Positions 13,987-19,136 of a stretch of DNA of 19,136 bases are shown one piece after another; position 1 is the stretch's first letter, and every line of letters starts with the position of its first letter. The notes under the pieces are model-generated. The model searched no databases, was not told the DNA's origin, and saw only the letters and a list, made by a program, of their open reading frames with translations. Position numbers and translations under genes: made by a program. This stretch comes from DAOUGC01 sp034429695 (GTDB lineage Bacteria; Chloroflexota; Anaerolineae; Anaerolineales; Anaerolineaceae), in assembly GCA_034429695.1 (NCBI GenBank), contig DAOUGC010000244.1, positions 1 to 19,136 on the forward strand, written 5' to 3'.

Positions 13987-14420
13987 TCCTGTTCTCCTGC
14001 AGTCACAGCCAGATCGAGCCTGGCAACCACCTTGGTCCTAATGGAGAACTTGTAGGCAGCCTGTTCCAACGCCTCAATGGCGATATCAGCAGGCAAACCA
14101 CCAATTTCCAACATCACGCGTCCCGGGCGAACCACAGCCACCCAGTATTCAACGTTACCTTTACCTTTACCCATGCGGGTTTCGGGTGGTTTGTGGGTAT
14201 AGGGCTTGTCGGGGAAGATGCGTACCCACGCCTTACCACGGCGCTTCATCACGCGCACCAGCGCGCGACGGGCAGCTTCAATCTGTCGGGCTGAAACCCA
14301 ACCGGGTTCCAGAGCCTGCAGCCCGTACTCGCCGAAGGTGACTTCCGCGCCGCGCAATGCCTTGCCGCGCATGCGGCCGCGCATTTGCTTGCGGTATTTA
14401 ACACGCTTTGGCATTAACAT
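13983..14420 (-). CDS. rplP: 50S ribosomal protein L16
   Basis: Large-subunit protein at the A-site/P-site tRNA elbow; 145 residues, a few more than the common 136-144. It starts MLMPKRVKYRKQMRGRMRG and has FGEYGLQALEPGWVSARQIE, RRGKAWVRIFPDKPYTHKP, ETRMGKGKGNVEYWVAVVRP and a C-terminal domain ending VTAGEQE. The first Met gives the MLMPKR form seen in many bacteria; Met3 is an alternative. It follows rpsC by 42 bases and overlaps rpmC by four. Confidence 0.98.
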   Translation of the reverse strand: MLMPKRVKYRKQMRGRMRGKALRGAEVTFGEYGLQALEPGWVSARQIEAARRALVRVMKRRGKAWVRIFPDKPYTHKPPETRMGKGKGNVEYWVAVVRPGRVMLEIGGLPADIAIEALEQAAYKFSIRTKVVARLDLAVTAGEQE

Positions 14421-14462
14421 AATCGCTACCTCTTTCGCTTATCCTGGCCGTTACCAGTGTAT

Positions 14463-15140
14463 TTATTCACTGACGTAGACGCCCTCGGTGGGCTCCACTT
14501 TTTCTTCCACATCCGGCAAAATTTCACCCCGGTAGATCCACACCTTTACGCCAATCTGGCCGTAGGTGGTGTGAGCTGAAGTGCGGGCAAAATCAATGTC
14601 GGCGCGCAGCGTCTGCAGCGGTACCTGACCTTCGCGCAGCCACACGGTGCGGGCCATTTCAGCGCCGCTCAAGCGACCGGAGACCTGAATGCGGATCCCC
14701 TTGGCGCCCTGGCGAATGGCTTGCTGAATGGCGCGCTTCATGGCGCGGCGATAGCTGACGCGGCGGGTAATCTGCCCGGCGATATTGGCAGCCACCAGCA
14801 GGGCGTCGGTATCCGGCGTTTTGATCTCTTTGATCTCCAGATCAATTTTCTTGCCGGTCAACGCTTCCAGCTCCTGCCGGATCTTCTTGACCGCTTCGCC
14901 TTTGCGACCGATCAAGATGCCGGGTTTGGCGGTATGCACCACCACCTTCACCTTGCCAGGAAAGCGTTCAACTTCCACCAGTGAGACACCAGCCCGTTCG
15001 GTTTCGCGATAGATCAACTTGCGAATGGCGAAATCCTGGTGAAGCTGTTCACGATAATCCGCGCCTTCGGCGAACCAACGCCCTTCCCAAGGGCGAATGA
15101 CGTTAAGCCGAAATCCGATTGGATGAACTTTTCTTCCCAT
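14463..15140 (-). CDS. rpsC: 30S ribosomal protein S3
   Basis: Small-subunit protein at the mRNA entry site with helicase-related function; 225 residues. It starts MGRKVHPIGFRLNVIRPWEG. The KH RNA-binding motif is GILIGRKGEAVKKI with GRKG at 78-81. The C-terminal domain contains GIRIQVSGRLSGAEMAR and TTYGQIGVKVWIYRGEILP. A 13-residue acidic tail ends the protein. The start is 8 bases after rplV. Confidence 0.98.
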   Translation of the reverse strand: MGRKVHPIGFRLNVIRPWEGRWFAEGADYREQLHQDFAIRKLIYRETERAGVSLVEVERFPGKVKVVVHTAKPGILIGRKGEAVKKIRQELEALTGKKIDLEIKEIKTPDTDALLVAANIAGQITRRVSYRRAMKRAIQQAIRQGAKGIRIQVSGRLSGAEMARTVWLREGQVPLQTLRADIDFARTSAHTTYGQIGVKVWIYRGEILPDVEEKVEPTEGVYVSE

Positions 15141-15148
15141 AAAAACTC

Positions 15149-15490
15149 CTACTCCTTCTCACGCAGAACGACGGTGATGTGCGACTGGCGCCGCAAAAGG
15201 GGCTTGAAGCGCCCGCGAGCACCAAACCGGCGCCACTTGCGGGTGGGAGCCTCATCGGCGGAGATCCGATAGACATACAGGTCGTCCCGGCTGACGCCGA
15301 AATTCTCTTCGGCATTTGCCACAGCCGATGCCACCAGCTTGTGCAGCTTGCGGGCGGCGGCTTTGTTGGTGAACTTCAGAACATTCAGCGCTTCGTTGGC
15401 GGGCATGCCGCGAACCATATCCACCACCAGGCGGACTTTCTGCGCCGAAATCCCACAGTAACTCAGTTTTGCCCGAATATCCGTAGCCAT
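15149..15490 (-). CDS. rplV: 50S ribosomal protein L22
   Basis: Large-subunit protein whose long hairpin lines the peptide exit tunnel; 113 residues. Recognised by YCGISAQKVRLVVDMVRGMP, ALNVLKFTNKAAARKLHKLV, SAVANAEENFG, and the tunnel loop APTRKWRRFGARGRFKPLLR followed by SHITVVL. Length and loop are ordinary, so no drug-resistance-like deletion is seen. It starts 3 bases after rpsS. Confidence 0.98.
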   Translation of the reverse strand: MATDIRAKLSYCGISAQKVRLVVDMVRGMPANEALNVLKFTNKAAARKLHKLVASAVANAEENFGVSRDDLYVYRISADEAPTRKWRRFGARGRFKPLLRRQSHITVVLREKE

Positions 15491-15493
15491 GGT

Positions 15494-15769
15494 TTACCTC
15501 TTTGATGACTTCTCGGCAACATGACCGCGGAAGTGGCGAGTGGGAGCAAATTCACCCAGACGGTGCCCGACCATGTTATCGGTGACGTAAATGGGAACGT
15601 GGCGGCGGCCGTCGTGGACTGCGATGGTGTGGCCAACCATCTGGGGGAAGATGGTGCTGGCGCGGCTCCAGGTGCGAATGACTTTTTTCTCGCCCTTGGT
15701 GTTCATCGCTTCAACTTTTTTCAACAGCTTGGGCTCAATAAATGGACCCTTTTTCAACGAACGTGACAT
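15494..15769 (-). CDS. rpsS: 30S ribosomal protein S19
   Basis: Small-subunit head protein that pairs with S13; 91 residues. It opens MSRSLKKGPFIEPKLLKKVE and contains IRTWSRASTIFPQMVGHTIA, VHDGRRHVPIYVTDNMVGHR and LGEFAPTRHFRGH, near-invariant in bacteria. It lies 39 bases after rplB, a moderately long gap with no visible structure or promoter. Confidence 0.99.
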   Translation of the reverse strand: MSRSLKKGPFIEPKLLKKVEAMNTKGEKKVIRTWSRASTIFPQMVGHTIAVHDGRRHVPIYVTDNMVGHRLGEFAPTRHFRGHVAEKSSKR

Positions 15770-15808
15770 GATTTCGATCCTCTCTTAATCAGAACCATTC
15801 ACCCGCGG

Positions 15809-16648
15809 TTAGCGACCGCTGCCCGAATTGCGGCGGCGAACAATGTACTGATCGGTCTTCTTGTTGCGGCGAGTCCGATATCCACGCGTGGGTTTGCCCC
15901 AGGGGGTCTTGGGACCCGGCATACCAACTGGCTGACGACCTTCACCACCACCATGCGGGTGGTCGCGGGGGGTCATGGCGGTGCCGCGCACTGTGGGGCG
16001 AATGCCCATGTGGCGCTTGCGGCCAGCCTTGCCCAATTTGATGTTGCCGTGATCCAGGTTGCCAACCTGCCCGATGGTGGCGTAGCACACCTGGCGAACC
16101 AGGCGAACTTCGCCCGAGGGCAGACGGATCTGGGCGTAATCACCTTCTTTGGCCAGCAGTTGGGCTGCGCCGCCAGCGGCGCGCACCAGTTGACCACCAC
16201 GGCCTTCCTTCAGCTCCACATTGTGCACCATGGTACCAACCGGAATGTTGGCAATGGGCAGGCTGTTTCCGGGGCGAATTTCAGCGGTGGGGCCCGAGAT
16301 GATGGTGTCACCCACCTTCAGACCGAGCGGGGCGATGATGTAGCGCTTCTCACCGTCGGCATAGGTCAACAGCGCCAGACGGGCGGTGCGATTGGGATCG
16401 TATTCAATGGCGGTCACGCGCGCAGGAATGGTGAGCTTGTCGCGCTTGAAATCCACCAGACGAACCAGACGGCGATTGCCGCCGCCGCGATGGCGAACCG
16501 TGACGCGGCCGTACGAATTGCGGCCAGAGTGCTTCTTGCGCAGTTCAACCAGGGAGCGCTCGGGGCGAGATTTGGTGATCTCCTCAAAACTATAGCCGGT
16601 CATGCCACGCTGACCGGGCGTCGTCGGTTTGTAAACTTTGACTGCCAT
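15809..16648 (-). CDS. rplB: 50S ribosomal protein L2
   Basis: Largest primary 23S rRNA-binding protein, close to the peptidyl transferase centre; 279 residues. It starts MAVKVYKPTTPGQRGMTGYS and holds HRGGGNRRLVRLVDF, LKEGRGGQLVRAAG, and DHPHGGGEGR at 229-238, where His230 matches the E. coli His229 important for activity. The C-terminal part PKTPWGKPTRGYRTRRNKKT is normal. Its ATG shares a base with the rplW stop (TAATG). Confidence 0.99.
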   Translation of the reverse strand: MAVKVYKPTTPGQRGMTGYSFEEITKSRPERSLVELRKKHSGRNSYGRVTVRHRGGGNRRLVRLVDFKRDKLTIPARVTAIEYDPNRTARLALLTYADGEKRYIIAPLGLKVGDTIISGPTAEIRPGNSLPIANIPVGTMVHNVELKEGRGGQLVRAAGGAAQLLAKEGDYAQIRLPSGEVRLVRQVCYATIGQVGNLDHGNIKLGKAGRKRHMGIRPTVRGTAMTPRDHPHGGGEGRQPVGMPGPKTPWGKPTRGYRTRRNKKTDQYIVRRRNSGSGR

Positions 16649-16950
16649 TACTCTACTCCCTCAAAGAACGGAATGCGAGAGTCCGGCGCGAGGGTGACAA
16701 TTGCCTTCTTGAAACCGCTGTGGCGAATGGCCATGCGGCGGCTGCGAGCCCGGCGGGTTCGCTTGGCAGGCATATTGATGATGTTCACCCGAAGAACCTT
16801 CACATCGAACATTTTTTCCACAGCATCCTTCACCATCTCACGGGTGGCCTCAGAGGCAACCTCAAAGACATACTGGTGAAGCTTGCTTACCTGGTAATTG
16901 GACTTTTCAGTCACCAGGGGTCGGCGGAGTACATCGTAAACAGTAGGCAT
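16648..16950 (-). CDS. rplW: 50S ribosomal protein L23
   Basis: Exit-tunnel protein that docks trigger factor and signal recognition particle; 100 residues. It starts MPTVYDVLRRPLVTEKSNYQ and has the typical YVFEVASEATREMVKDAVEK and FDVKVLRVNIINMPAKRTRR. AGGAGGAG precedes the ATG. It is 13 bases after rplD and overlaps rplB by one base. Confidence 0.98.
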   Translation of the reverse strand: MPTVYDVLRRPLVTEKSNYQVSKLHQYVFEVASEATREMVKDAVEKMFDVKVLRVNIINMPAKRTRRARSRRMAIRHSGFKKAIVTLAPDSRIPFFEGVE

Positions 16951-16963
16951 GGGGCCTCTCCTC

Positions 16964-17590
16964 CTAACCCAGATGCTCAGCGATTGCTTTCAGGCTGTCC
17001 AGCGGCATAACCACTTTGTCATAACCCAGCAGATCGCGGATATTGAGATAATTTGCCAGCAAAATCTTGGCATCCGGAATATTATTGGTTGAACGGATCA
17101 CCATCTCGTATGATTCCTTGGTGGGAATGACGATCAGGGCTGAAGCATCGCCGACCAGAATATTCAAGGCGCTTGCCATCAGGCGGGTCTTGGGCTCGGG
17201 CAGAGTGAGGGCATCCACCACCACAATGCAGGCCTCGGCAGCCTTGGCAGACAGGGCAGAACGCAGTGCAGCCTGGCGCATTTTCTGCGGCATGGACTGC
17301 GTGTACTTGCGCGGGTGCGGGGTATGAATACGACCGCCGCCCTTCCAGTGCGCAGCGCGGGTGGAACCCTGGCGGGCGCGACCGGTGCCTTTTTGGCGCC
17401 ACGGTTTACGACCACCACCGGAGACCTCACCACGAACCTTGGTGTCGTGGGTGCCCAATCGGGCATTGGCCATCTGCCGCACGTATGCCTGGTGCATCAA
17501 GTCCACAAAAACCGGGGCTTCGAAAATCTTCTCGGGCAAATCCACCGAGTCAACCTTCTTGCCCTCCATGTTGAAGACGTCGACTAACAT
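16964..17590 (-). CDS. rplD: 50S ribosomal protein L4
   Basis: Exit-tunnel protein, 208 residues; in E. coli it also represses its own S10 operon. It starts MLVDVFNMEGKKVDSVDLP. The extended loop toward the tunnel, about 58-87, includes SGGGRKPWRQKGTGRARQGS. The globular C-terminal part shows ALSAKAAEACIVVVDAL-like text (SALSAKAAEACIVVVDAL) and NIRDLLGYDKVVMPLDSL. GGGAG lies about 10 nt before the ATG. Whether it regulates this operon is unknown, but a structured leader lies upstream of rplC. Confidence 0.98.
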   Translation of the reverse strand: MLVDVFNMEGKKVDSVDLPEKIFEAPVFVDLMHQAYVRQMANARLGTHDTKVRGEVSGGGRKPWRQKGTGRARQGSTRAAHWKGGGRIHTPHPRKYTQSMPQKMRQAALRSALSAKAAEACIVVVDALTLPEPKTRLMASALNILVGDASALIVIPTKESYEMVIRSTNNIPDAKILLANYLNIRDLLGYDKVVMPLDSLKAIAEHLG

Positions 17591-17632
17591 AGTAACTTAG
17601 CTCCCTTTCGGCATGGAAACAGTGCAAATGCA

Positions 17633-18262
17633 CTACTGCTTCCGTGCCTCCTTGATAATAACCAGGCCGCCGCGAGGTCCCGGAACTGCACCGCGCACAC
17701 CCAGCAGGTTGCGCTCGGGATCCACAAAAACAACACGCAGATTCTGCGCCGTGACGCGATCATCGCCCATATGACCGGGTCCACGCGAACCTTTGAAGAC
17801 ACGCCCGGGGGTGGTGCCAGAGCCGCGCGAACCAGGTGCGCGCAAGCGGTCAGACTGACCATGGCTCTTGGGGCCGCCTTTGAAGTGATAACGCTTCACT
17901 GCACCGGCGAAACCACGACCTTTACTGGTTCCCACAACATCCACCCGCTCGCCCACCGCAAACTGACCCACGTTGATCTGGGCGCCAGCTTCGACTTCTG
18001 GGTTCTTGGATTTGAATTCGCGCAACACGCGCAGAGGGGGAAGATTGGTGCGCTTGAGATGGCCCAGTTCGCCACCCGTCAGACGCTTGGGCTTGACTTC
18101 GTCAAACCCCAACTGTACGGCAGAGTAACCGTCATGTTCCAGCGTACGCACCTGGGTGACATAGCAAGGCCCAGCTTCAATGAGGGTTACCGGAATGGCA
18201 ATTCCAGTTTCATCGAAAATCTGGGTCATACCGACTTTCTTGCCGATTAGCCCTTTAAACAT
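17633..18262 (-). CDS. rplC: 50S ribosomal protein L3
   Basis: Early assembly protein reaching toward the peptidyl transferase centre; 209 residues. I chose the ATG at 18262, giving MFKGLIGKKVGMTQIF, with AAAGGAG about 11 nt upstream. The frame stays open 33 codons further to a GTG at 18361, but that part resembles no L3. Core blocks are GTSKGRGFAGAVKRYHFKGG and SHGQSDRLRAPGS. At the site where E. coli has the PrmB-methylated Gln150, this protein reads GTTPGRVFKG, with Thr150. First gene of the S10 unit here. Confidence 0.98.
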   Translation of the reverse strand: MFKGLIGKKVGMTQIFDETGIAIPVTLIEAGPCYVTQVRTLEHDGYSAVQLGFDEVKPKRLTGGELGHLKRTNLPPLRVLREFKSKNPEVEAGAQINVGQFAVGERVDVVGTSKGRGFAGAVKRYHFKGGPKSHGQSDRLRAPGSRGSGTTPGRVFKGSRGPGHMGDDRVTAQNLRVVFVDPERNLLGVRGAVPGPRGGLVIIKEARKQ

Positions 18263-18298
18263 CTTTATGTTTTCTCCTTTAGAGTTTATCGCCGGGAC

Positions 18299-18439
18299 TG
18301 CCAGCCTGGGCTGGGCTGCATCATCCCTGAACACAATGCAGTCAAGAATCTGCTGCGACACTGAATGTTTGTTGTGCGCCTACAAGATTCCTCTTGCACT
18401 GCCGCTTACAAGAACCCACCCCGGAGGGTTTTCGGGTTC
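18299..18439 (-). promoter_or_regulatory. Structured 5' leader of the rplC (S10) transcript
   Basis: Downstream of the promoter the minus-strand RNA can form three hairpins. First, 18439-18412: GAACCC and ACCC pair with GGGT and GGGTTC around loop TCCG, ten pairs with a GAAA bulge. Second, 18399-18374: CAAGA-GGAA-TCTTG, a GNRA tetraloop, with an outer GTG/CAC. Third, 18320-18299: TGCAGCC pairs with GGCT-g-GCA. No U-tract follows. A leader this long and structured ahead of a ribosomal protein operon suggests autoregulation (L4 in other bacteria), but I recognise no known motif. Confidence 0.5.
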
Positions 18440-18451
18440 AAAAACCGGTAA

Positions 18452-18479
18452 ATTATATCACAGGATGGAGATTCCGCAA
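18452..18479 (-). promoter_or_regulatory. Extended -10 promoter for the S10 operon
   Basis: The minus strand carries a perfect TATAAT (18457-18452) preceded directly by TGA (an extended -10, TGn) and, 16 bases upstream, a weak -35 TTGCGG (18479-18474). Predicted transcription start is near 18445, leaving a leader of about 183 nt before rplC. This is the best promoter in the rpsJ-rplC gap. Confidence 0.7.
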
Positions 18480-18519
18480 AGGAATCGATTTCCGTTCTGC
18501 TTGCCTGTATTCAGCCCCC

Positions 18520-18562
18520 TGCCCCTTCCGCTCTCCTGGTTGGTTCGAGAGGGGAAGGGGCA
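18520..18562 (-). repeat. GC-rich 16-bp hairpin after rpsJ
   Basis: Arms 18520-18535 and 18547-18562 are complementary at 15 of 16 positions, around an 11-base loop. It lies 118 bases after the rpsJ stop and upstream of the S10 promoter. No T-run follows on either strand, so it is not a standard intrinsic terminator; it could be a 3'-end stability structure, a factor-dependent stop or a dispersed repeat. Confidence 0.6.
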
Positions 18563-18583
18563 AGATTGACTGGTTCAACTCGC

Positions 18584-18602
18584 ACCTGGCGTTTCGCCGG
18601 GT
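18584..18602 (-). other. Hairpin in the rpsJ-rplC gap
   Basis: On the minus strand ACCCGGCG (18602-18595) and CGCCAGGT (18591-18584) pair at seven of eight positions around a three-base AAA loop. It is one of three GC-rich stem-loops lined up behind rpsJ. No U-tract follows. Confidence 0.4.
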
Positions 18603-18648
18603 CAGTGGATGGACCCATCCGCTTGCGCCGTGCGACGATCTTGATCTG

Positions 18649-18661
18649 GCGGGTTACCCGC
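18649..18661 (-). other. Short palindrome just after rpsJ
   Basis: GCGGGTTACCCGC is a palindrome with a single central base; a 5-bp stem with a three-base loop is feasible. It begins about 20 bases past the rpsJ stop and is the first of three stem-loops in the transcript tail. Confidence 0.35.
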
Positions 18662-18680
18662 GCTTGTGAAGAAACCGCAA

Positions 18681-18989
18681 CTAGATCTTGATCTCGATAT
18701 CCACACCGGCGGGCAAATTCAACCGCATCAGCATGTCGATGGTCTTTGAGTCCGGATCCAGCACGTCAATCAGACGATTGTGGGTACGGATCTCGAAATG
18801 TTCGTGAGAATCCTTGTCGATAAAGGTCGAACGACGCACGGTGAAGTGCTCGATCTTGGTGGGCAAGGGAACCGGACCAACAACCTGGGCGCCACTGCGT
18901 TCAGCAGTTTCCACGATACGCTTGGCAGACTGGTCGAGGACCCGGTGATCATACGCCTTGAGGCGAATTCGGATGCGCTGCTTGGCCAT
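18681..18989 (-). CDS. rpsJ: 30S ribosomal protein S10
   Basis: Small-subunit protein, also known as NusE for its part in transcription antitermination; 102 residues, the normal length. It starts MAKQRIRIRLKAYDHRVLDQ and includes ERSGAQVVGPVPLPTKIEHF, RRSTFIDKDSHEHFEIRTHN and LPAGVDIEIKI. AAAGGAG lies before the ATG. It follows tuf by only 9 bases, and is separated from rplC by 418 bases, so it appears to be transcribed with the str operon rather than with S10 genes. Confidence 0.99.
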   Translation of the reverse strand: MAKQRIRIRLKAYDHRVLDQSAKRIVETAERSGAQVVGPVPLPTKIEHFTVRRSTFIDKDSHEHFEIRTHNRLIDVLDPDSKTIDMLMRLNLPAGVDIEIKI

Positions 18990-18998
18990 GCTTCTCCT

Positions 18999-19136
18999 TT
19001 AAGCGATAATCTTGGTGATAACCCCGGCGCCCACAGTGAGGCCGCCTTCGCGGATGGCGAACTTGGAGCCCTGCTCCAGCGCCACGGGGACGATCAGTTC
19101 AACTTCCATGTTCACTGAGTCACCCGGCATGACCAT
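18999..19136 (-). CDS. tuf: Elongation factor Tu, C-terminal end (partial)
   Basis: The last 45 codons of EF-Tu, cut by the window edge; the rest lies beyond 19136. EF-Tu delivers aminoacyl-tRNA to the ribosome. The fragment begins MVMPGDSVNMEVELIVPVAL, the conserved domain III segment, followed by FAIREGG and VGAGVITKIIA. At the position where EF-Tu usually has Arg (GGRTVGAG) this copy reads GGLTVGAG. The stop lies 9 bases before rpsJ, the usual tuf-rpsJ pairing. Confidence 0.97.
   Translation of the reverse strand: MVMPGDSVNMEVELIVPVALEQGSKFAIREGGLTVGAGVITKIIA

Noticed and set aside
15953..16879. 308-codon plus-strand reading frame opposite rplB and rplW
   Set aside because: Antisense shadow of two highly conserved genes, with no domain and no ribosome site.
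18339..18350. TTGACT -35-like box in the rplC leader
   Set aside because: No acceptable -10 box lies 15-19 bases downstream on the minus strand.
18263..18361. In-frame 33-codon N-terminal extension of rplC from a GTG
   Set aside because: The segment resembles no L3, lacks a Shine-Dalgarno at the GTG, and MFKGLIGKKVGMTQ with AAAGGAG upstream is the family start.
18394..18669. 91-codon plus-strand frame in the rpsJ-rplC gap
   Set aside because: It runs across the promoter and hairpins, has no Shine-Dalgarno and no recognisable protein features.
18637..18694. Repeated word GATCTTGATCT at 18637 and 18684
   Set aside because: An 11-base match only 47 bases apart without longer flanking similarity; likely chance or a trivial duplication remnant.

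Overview
The window is a bacterial ribosomal-protein supercluster. Every confident gene is read on the minus strand, so the genes run from high to low coordinates. In order: the 3' end of tuf and rpsJ (tail of the str operon); the S10 operon rplC-rplD-rplW-rplB-rpsS-rplV-rpsC-rplP-rpmC-rpsQ; the spc operon rplN-rplX-rplE-rpsZ-rpsH-rplF-rplR-rpsE-rpmD-rplO-secY-adk-map; the alpha operon rpmJ-rpsM-rpsK-rpsD-rpoA-rplQ; then truA-rplM-rpsI; and a YabN-type methylase/MazG fusion closed by an intrinsic terminator. The small gene rpmJ (37 codons) is easy to miss and is included.

Organism: a moderately high-GC bacterium. Non-proteobacterial features include zinc-type S4, zinc-type S14, a four-cysteine L24 and the YabN-type fusion. 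Protein style and gene order suggest Chloroflexota, probably Anaerolineae. That placement is an inference from general family knowledge, not from any search.

Layout: genes are densely packed, with several ATGA or TAATG stop/start overlaps (rplP/rpmC, rpmC/rpsQ, rpmD/rplO, rplW/rplB, rplE/rpsZ, adk/map, truA/rplM) that suggest translational coupling. The only gene-free stretch over 300 bases is rpsJ-rplC (18263-18680). It holds three GC-rich hairpins, a good extended -10 promoter and a structured leader of about 180 nt before rplC, so it looks like the border between the str and S10 transcription units. A second strong promoter candidate sits in the last codons of map and would drive rpmJ and the alpha genes. 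Further stem-loops lie in the rpsM-rpsK, rpsD-rpoA and rplQ-truA gaps, and a 27-bp inverted repeat lies between rpsI and the YabN-like gene.

Together the genes supply most ribosomal proteins, the protein export channel (SecY), the RNA polymerase alpha subunit, an ATP/AMP-balancing kinase, N-terminal Met removal, tRNA pseudouridylation and probable nucleotide-pool cleaning. infA, often found between map and rpmJ, is absent. I see no mobile element, CRISPR array, tRNA/rRNA gene or accessory system. The points worth a second look are the non-coding RNA structures and a few unusual residues in SecY, adenylate kinase and EF-Tu.
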